NCBI GenBank assembly: GCA_002430125.1
Contig: DJBQ01000136.1
Span: 4,540-19,843, forward strand
Reading direction: 5' to 3'
DNA from: Rhodobacterales bacterium UBA5972
GTDB lineage: Bacteria > Pseudomonadota > Alphaproteobacteria > Rhodobacterales > Rhodobacteraceae
DNA length: 15,304 nt
Both the position numbers and the translations under genes were made by a program. Numbering within the stretch: the stretch's first letter is position 1; every line of letters starts with the position of its first letter. The notes under the pieces were generated by a model, which did not search any database, had not been told where the DNA came from, and worked only from the letters and a program-made list of their open reading frames with translations. Below are positions 13,527 through 15,304 of the stretch, piece after piece.

Positions 13527-15252
13527 GCCGGTTGTCCATCTACAGCCATTGACTTGGTAATTTGCTTTGCGTTTTGCACCTGTGCTTGCAGCACCTCGTC
13601 GCGTGGACCAAAGGCTTTGCGCAGCCCATCTTCGATCACCAGCAACATATCGCATTCCGCAATCGCTGCCGGGCGGTGGGCCATGATAATGACAGACTTG
13701 CCTTCGGATTTCATAGTACGGATCGCCTCGTTCAACGCGTCGGACCCGACCGAATCAAGGTTCGAGTTGGGTTCATCCAGCACCAGAATAACCGGATGCC
13801 ATACATCGCACGCGCCAGTCCAACCCGTTGCACCTGTCCGCCGGACAACCGCCCCCCATGCGCGGAAACCCGCGTGTCATAGCCATCCGGCATCTGCACG
13901 ATCAGATCATGCGCCCCGGCCTTTTTAGCGGCCTCGATCACCAGTTTTGAATCAGGCGAGGTGGACAGACGGGCGATGTTTTCAGCGATCGTACCGTCAA
14001 ACAACGTTACTTTTTGCGGCAGATAGCCGATATAGCCACCCAAAGTGTCCGGGTCATATTGATCAATCGTCGCGCCATCGAGGCGGATTTTACCACCCGC
14101 AACCGGCCAAACGCCAGCAATCGCCCGCGCCAGCGTCGACTTGCCGGCACCGCTTTTGCCAATCACGCCAACCGCCTGCCCCGGCTCGATGCGGAACGTC
14201 ATCATTCTAAGGGCGGCTTGCTGATCGCCCGGCGGCACGATGGTCACCTGTTGCATATCCAGAATCGCCTTTGGCACCGGCAACGGTGTGCGCGGCGCTT
14301 GCGGTGGGGATTTTTCTAAAAGTTCGATCAAAGCTCCCCAGCCTTGTTGCGCGCGCTGCACCAAAGGCCATTGCGCAATAGCCTGTTCAATCGGCGACAG
14401 GGCCCGCCCCAGCAAAATCGACCCGGCGATCATCGACCCGCCGGTCATTTCGCCCTGCAACACAAGATAGGCCCCCAGGCCCAGCATCGCTGATTGCAAA
14501 AACAGCCGCAGGGTTTTCGAAGCAGCAGCGAATGTGCCTGTCCAGTCGCTTGCAGAAATTGTGCTGGCCAATGACCTGTCACGATAGATCAGCCAGCGGT
14601 CGAATACGGCGGCGCGCATGCCAAGGCTTTGCACCAACTCGGCTTCCGAACGCACGTTTTCCGCAAAAGCATCAGCTTGCGCGGTGGCAAGGTTCGCCTC
14701 CATCACAGACCGTTTTGTCAAAACTTGGTTAAGGACGGTAATAACAATCAAAGTCGCGCCACCAATCACGGCCATATAGCCAAGCCATGGATGAAACACG
14801 AAGATCGCAAGTAAAAAGATCGGCGTCCATGGGATGTCAAACACTGCAAACAGGGCCGGTGACGATAGCAGGCGTTGCACGGCCTCCAGATCACGCAAAC
14901 CAGTATTGGGGCCTTGGCGACCCGCCGCAAGTCCTGCTTGTTTCAGCACTGCGGAAAAAACCCGGTGGTCCAACAGCGACTGAAATCTTGCCCCGATTCG
15001 GGCCATGATCCGACCACGGGCATAATCCAGCATACCCATCGTCAGATAAAGAAATGCCACCAGCAAGGACAATGCGAACAATGTTTCTTCGGACCGTGAT
15101 CCAAGCACGCGGTCATACACCTGCAACATATAAATTGGGCCGGTCAGCATCAAAGCATTCACAAAAAAGCTGAAAACAAATGTCGCGATAAACAGATTCC
15201 GGCTTGATTGCAGAGCCTGACGCATTTCCGGACGCCCAAGATCAGTCTGCAT
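13523..15252 (-). pseudogene. Type I secretion ABC transporter, PrtD/AprD type, with a one-base frameshift
   Basis: Read across two frames this encodes a permease-ATPase of about 576 residues that exports RTX-like proteins in one step. Counting from ATG 15252, six membrane segments fill the first 290 residues (LMLTGPIYMLQVYDRVLGSR is the family signature). Walker A GKSGAGKST is near 365-373 and the signature LSGGQ near 469-473. After GLARAMYG the first frame ends in a tail of unrelated residues. The next frame resumes exactly with PVILVLDEPNSNLD (Walker B) and AHRP (H-loop) and stops at 13523. One base is missing between ATGTATGGC and CCGGTTATT. Start choice: ATG 15252 has GAGGG 5 bp upstream; the frame is also open to the window edge from a GTG at 15303, so a start further upstream cannot be excluded. 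It overlaps the adaptor gene by 4 bp. Confidence 0.85.
13796..13798 (-). other. Frameshift site in the type I secretion ABC gene
   Basis: On the minus strand the glycine codon GGC (13800-13798) is followed by only AT before the in-frame CCG-GTT-ATT-CTG-GTG-CTG-GAT-GAA (P-V-I-L-V-L-D-E) begins at 13795. Adding one base here (for example GAT or AAT) restores the family sequence YG-x-PVILVLDEP. The site is not a homopolymer run. Confidence 0.85.
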
Positions 15253-15257
15253 TCGTT

Positions 15258-15262
15258 CCCTC
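15258..15262 (-). promoter_or_regulatory. Shine-Dalgarno that decides the ABC transporter start
   Basis: GAGGG on the minus strand, 5 bp before ATG 15252, is a good ribosome-binding site. It supports a start there in preference to the GTG at 15303 on the window edge. Confidence 0.6.
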
Positions 15263-15304
15263 AAATCCCTGAAAAGGCTAGCTGTTCCATCCCGGATGAT
15301 CACA

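Noticed and set aside
13527..13655. N-terminal extension of the HlyD-family adaptor
   Set aside because: The added residues overlap the ABC gene and are unlike the family. The ATG at 13526 overlapping the ABC stop is the standard layout.
13523..13783. Separate 86-codon gene starting MLDEPNSNLD
   Set aside because: It is the Walker B and H-loop end of the ABC transporter, displaced into another frame by the missing base.
1..15304. A defence system, CRISPR array, prophage, transposon or other undescribed multi-gene system
   Set aside because: Both strands were read. Every large open frame is either an identified housekeeping, stress or transport gene or an antisense shadow, and no direct-repeat array or terminal inverted repeats were seen.

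Overview
The window looks like chromosomal DNA from an alphaproteobacterium of the Rhodobacteraceae (Roseobacter group). The evidence is the family-level look of the proteins (the XRE-cupin regulator, the ImuB with its arginine-rich linker, the FemAB-like and COG3904 proteins), an alphaproteobacterial LexA site (GAAC-N7-GAAC), and an intergenic motif that I recall as common in that family. The genus cannot be fixed from the sequence. Coding density is high. I see no tRNA, rRNA, insertion sequence, CRISPR array, phage gene or recognisable defence system.

Region 1 (1-3079): an XRE-cupin regulator, cut by the left edge, reads leftward. It diverges from a YedJ-type HD-domain phosphohydrolase, which is followed by imuB, a catalytically degenerate Y-family polymerase. 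The 176-bp divergent region holds two strong palindromes (575-601 and 624-657). imuB has its own promoter-like TATAAT followed at once by a LexA box, so it is very probably an SOS gene, yet neither imuA nor dnaE2 lies beside it.

Region 2 (3187-8807, all leftward): a ferredoxin-reductase-like flavoprotein, the 16S rRNA methyltransferase rsmD, a membrane-anchored ClpP-fold protein (COG3904), the DNA helicase recQ and the peroxide-stress gene yaaA. The first two are 4 bp apart and the later gaps grow from 42 to 91 bp. A Prx5-type peroxiredoxin (8895-9383) is divergent from the flavoprotein. RecQ, ImuB, YaaA and the peroxiredoxin together give the window a DNA-damage and oxidative-stress flavour, although they are not one operon.

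Region 3 (9390-15252, all leftward): a type I secretion ABC transporter (PrtD/AprD type) and its HlyD-family adaptor, then a RidA-family enzyme, a glycerophosphodiester phosphodiesterase, a FemAB-like acyltransferase and a pterin-4a-carbinolamine dehydratase. Several neighbours overlap by 4 bp, which suggests co-transcription. The ABC transporter gene carries a one-base deletion just before Walker B, so as written the secretion system is broken unless this is a sequencing error or is bypassed by frameshifting.

I did not find an obviously undescribed multi-gene system. The best leads are the paired palindromes between the regulator and the HD gene, the stand-alone SOS-controlled imuB, the membrane-bound ClpP-like protein, and the frameshifted transporter.
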